The notes below the pieces were generated by a model. That model was not told the origin of the DNA. It searched no databases and was given only the letters and a program-made list of their open reading frames with translations. 6,195 nucleotides of DNA, from contig CALUJT010000143.1 in assembly GCA_944321005.1 (NCBI GenBank), positions 1-6,195 on the forward strand, read 5' to 3'. The translations under genes and the position numbers were made by a program. This document shows positions 5,261 through 6,195 of the stretch, piece after piece. This stretch comes from an uncultured Atopobiaceae bacterium. GTDB lineage: Bacteria > Actinomycetota > Coriobacteriia > Coriobacteriales > Atopobiaceae. Position 1 is the stretch's first letter, and the number at the start of each line of letters is the position of its first letter.

Positions 5261-5265
5261 GCCCC

Positions 5266-6195
5266 ATGGCAGCCAAGCCCCAGACCCTTGCCACCACCTC
5301 TGCCTTCGAGGTGCTGGGCCCCGTCATGGTGGGCCCGTCGTCCTCGCACACCGCAGGGGCGCTCCGCTGCGCGCGCGTGGCGGCGTCGCTCCTGGAGGGG
5401 CGCATCGTGCGCGTGCGCTTCTCGCTCTGGAACTCCTTCGCCCACACCTATCGCGGCCACGGCACGGACCGGGCGCTCGTGGCGGGCATCCTCGGGCTGG
5501 ACACGGACGACGAGCGCATCCGCGACGCCTTCGACCTCGCGCGCGCGGCGGGGCTGGAGTTCGAGTTCGCCGAGGCGGGCGACGACACCTCCGTCCACCC
5601 CAACACCGTGGACATAGACATGGAGAGCGAGAGCGGGCAGCGCTGCCAGGTGCGCGGCGAGAGCCTCGGGGGCGGCAAGATGCGCATCAGCCGCATCGAC
5701 GGCGTGGGCGTGGACATCACCGGCGCCTACGCCACCCTCTTCGTGGCGCACCGCGACGCCCCCGGCATCCTGGCCTCGCTCACGCACCTGCTGGCCATGG
5801 CGGACGTCAACATCGCCTTCTGCCGCACGTACCGCACCGAGCAGGGCGGCCGGGCCTACTCCGTCTTCGAGACGGACGGCGCGCCCGACGACTCCGTCCT
5901 GCCCATGATCCGCCGCATCCGCGACGTAGGCTTCGCGACCTTCATCTCCGTGCCGGGGTCCGCCTCCGCGGTCTCCCCCGGCGTCACCGCGGCCGAGCTC
6001 TTCGACGACGGCGCCCAGCTGCTGGACGCCTGCGCCGAGCGCGACCTTTCCATCGGCGGCGTCATGGAGCTGCGCGAGCGCGGGCTCTCCGGCGCCGGGC
6101 GCGCCCGCGAGGCCATGCGCCGCGTGATCGAGGTCATGCGCGAGGAGACGAGCGCGCCCATAGCGGCGCCGGCGCGCTCGCTGGGCGGCTTCATC
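5266..6195 (+). CDS. sdaA: L-serine dehydratase (iron-sulfur type), single-chain beta-ACT-alpha form, 3' end outside window
   Basis: 310 residues are visible and the frame is still open at the window end. The enzyme deaminates L-serine to pyruvate and ammonia using a 4Fe-4S cluster. Residues ~12-150 are the SDH beta domain: LGPVMVGPSSSHTAGALR (17-34), SFAHTYRGHGTDRALVAGILG (58-78), HPNTVDIDM (111-119) and GESLGGGKMRISRIDG (131-146). Residues ~155-230 form an ACT domain (LFVAHRDAPGILASLTHLLA, then VNIAFCRTYR), a fold that commonly senses small ligands. From ~241 the alpha domain begins (TAAELFDDGAQLLDACAERD, 241-260) and the visible part ends in SLGGFI, a conserved alpha-subunit stretch. The cluster-binding cysteines should lie in the missing C-terminus. 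In Bacillus-type enzymes beta-ACT and alpha are separate polypeptides; here they are fused. The start is set by GGGAGGA. The gene is divergent from the DUF969 operon. The enzyme call is firm; the gene symbol is approximate because of the fusion. Confidence 0.93.
   Translation, partial: MAAKPQTLATTSAFEVLGPVMVGPSSSHTAGALRCARVAASLLEGRIVRVRFSLWNSFAHTYRGHGTDRALVAGILGLDTDDERIRDAFDLARAAGLEFEFAEAGDDTSVHPNTVDIDMESESGQRCQVRGESLGGGKMRISRIDGVGVDITGAYATLFVAHRDAPGILASLTHLLAMADVNIAFCRTYRTEQGGRAYSVFETDGAPDDSVLPMIRRIRDVGFATFISVPGSASAVSPGVTAAELFDDGAQLLDACAERDLSIGGVMELRERGLSGAGRAREAMRRVIEVMREETSAPIAAPARSLGGFI

Noticed and set aside
5211..5265. ATG 5211 as a leader peptide or alternative start before L-serine dehydratase
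   Set aside because: It is out of frame with the enzyme, has no Shine-Dalgarno, and its frame continues as Arg/His-rich shadow sequence.

Overview
The window is very GC-rich (G or C at most third codon positions) and looks chromosomal. Gene content suggests a Gram-positive amino-acid-fermenting actinobacterium, most likely of class Coriobacteriia (Olsenella/Atopobium-like). The grounds are a YhgE/Pip membrane protein, a single-chain iron-sulfur L-serine dehydratase with an internal ACT domain, and a DUF969-DUF979-pcp operon. This placement is inference from gene content and base composition, not from a marker tree.

Layout. (1) 1-909, plus strand: the C-terminal part of a YhgE/Pip-type ABC-2-like membrane protein that begins upstream of the window. 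(2) 994-2472, plus strand: gltX, glutamyl-tRNA synthetase, complete, with a -10 box about 40 bp upstream. (3) 2473-2747: a convergent intergenic region packed with inverted repeats. It holds a long GC hairpin just after gltX (probable terminator) and then three diverged copies of a REP-like inverted repeat. (4) 2748-5138, minus strand: a three-gene operon transcribed DUF969 -> DUF979 -> pcp. The first two overlap by ATGA, and the third follows after 43 nt containing a perfect 18-nt palindrome. (5) 5139-5265: a divergent control region with overlapping inverted repeats and a minus-strand -10-like box. (6) 5266 to the window end, plus strand: L-serine dehydratase (beta domain, ACT domain, start of alpha domain), cut by the window edge.

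How the genes may work together. DUF969 and DUF979 families are annotated as the two subunits of a 5-oxoproline (pyroglutamate) transporter. Pcp removes N-terminal pyroglutamate from peptides. The minus-strand operon therefore looks like a pyroglutamate handling unit, although no 5-oxoprolinase is present here. The divergent serine dehydratase (serine to pyruvate and ammonia) fits the same amino-acid-fermenting lifestyle. gltX and the YhgE/Pip gene appear functionally separate.

No CRISPR array, tRNA, rRNA, insertion sequence, phage gene or defence system was seen. The least explained sequence is the inverted-repeat cluster at 2500-2725, followed by the divergent control region at 5162-5185.
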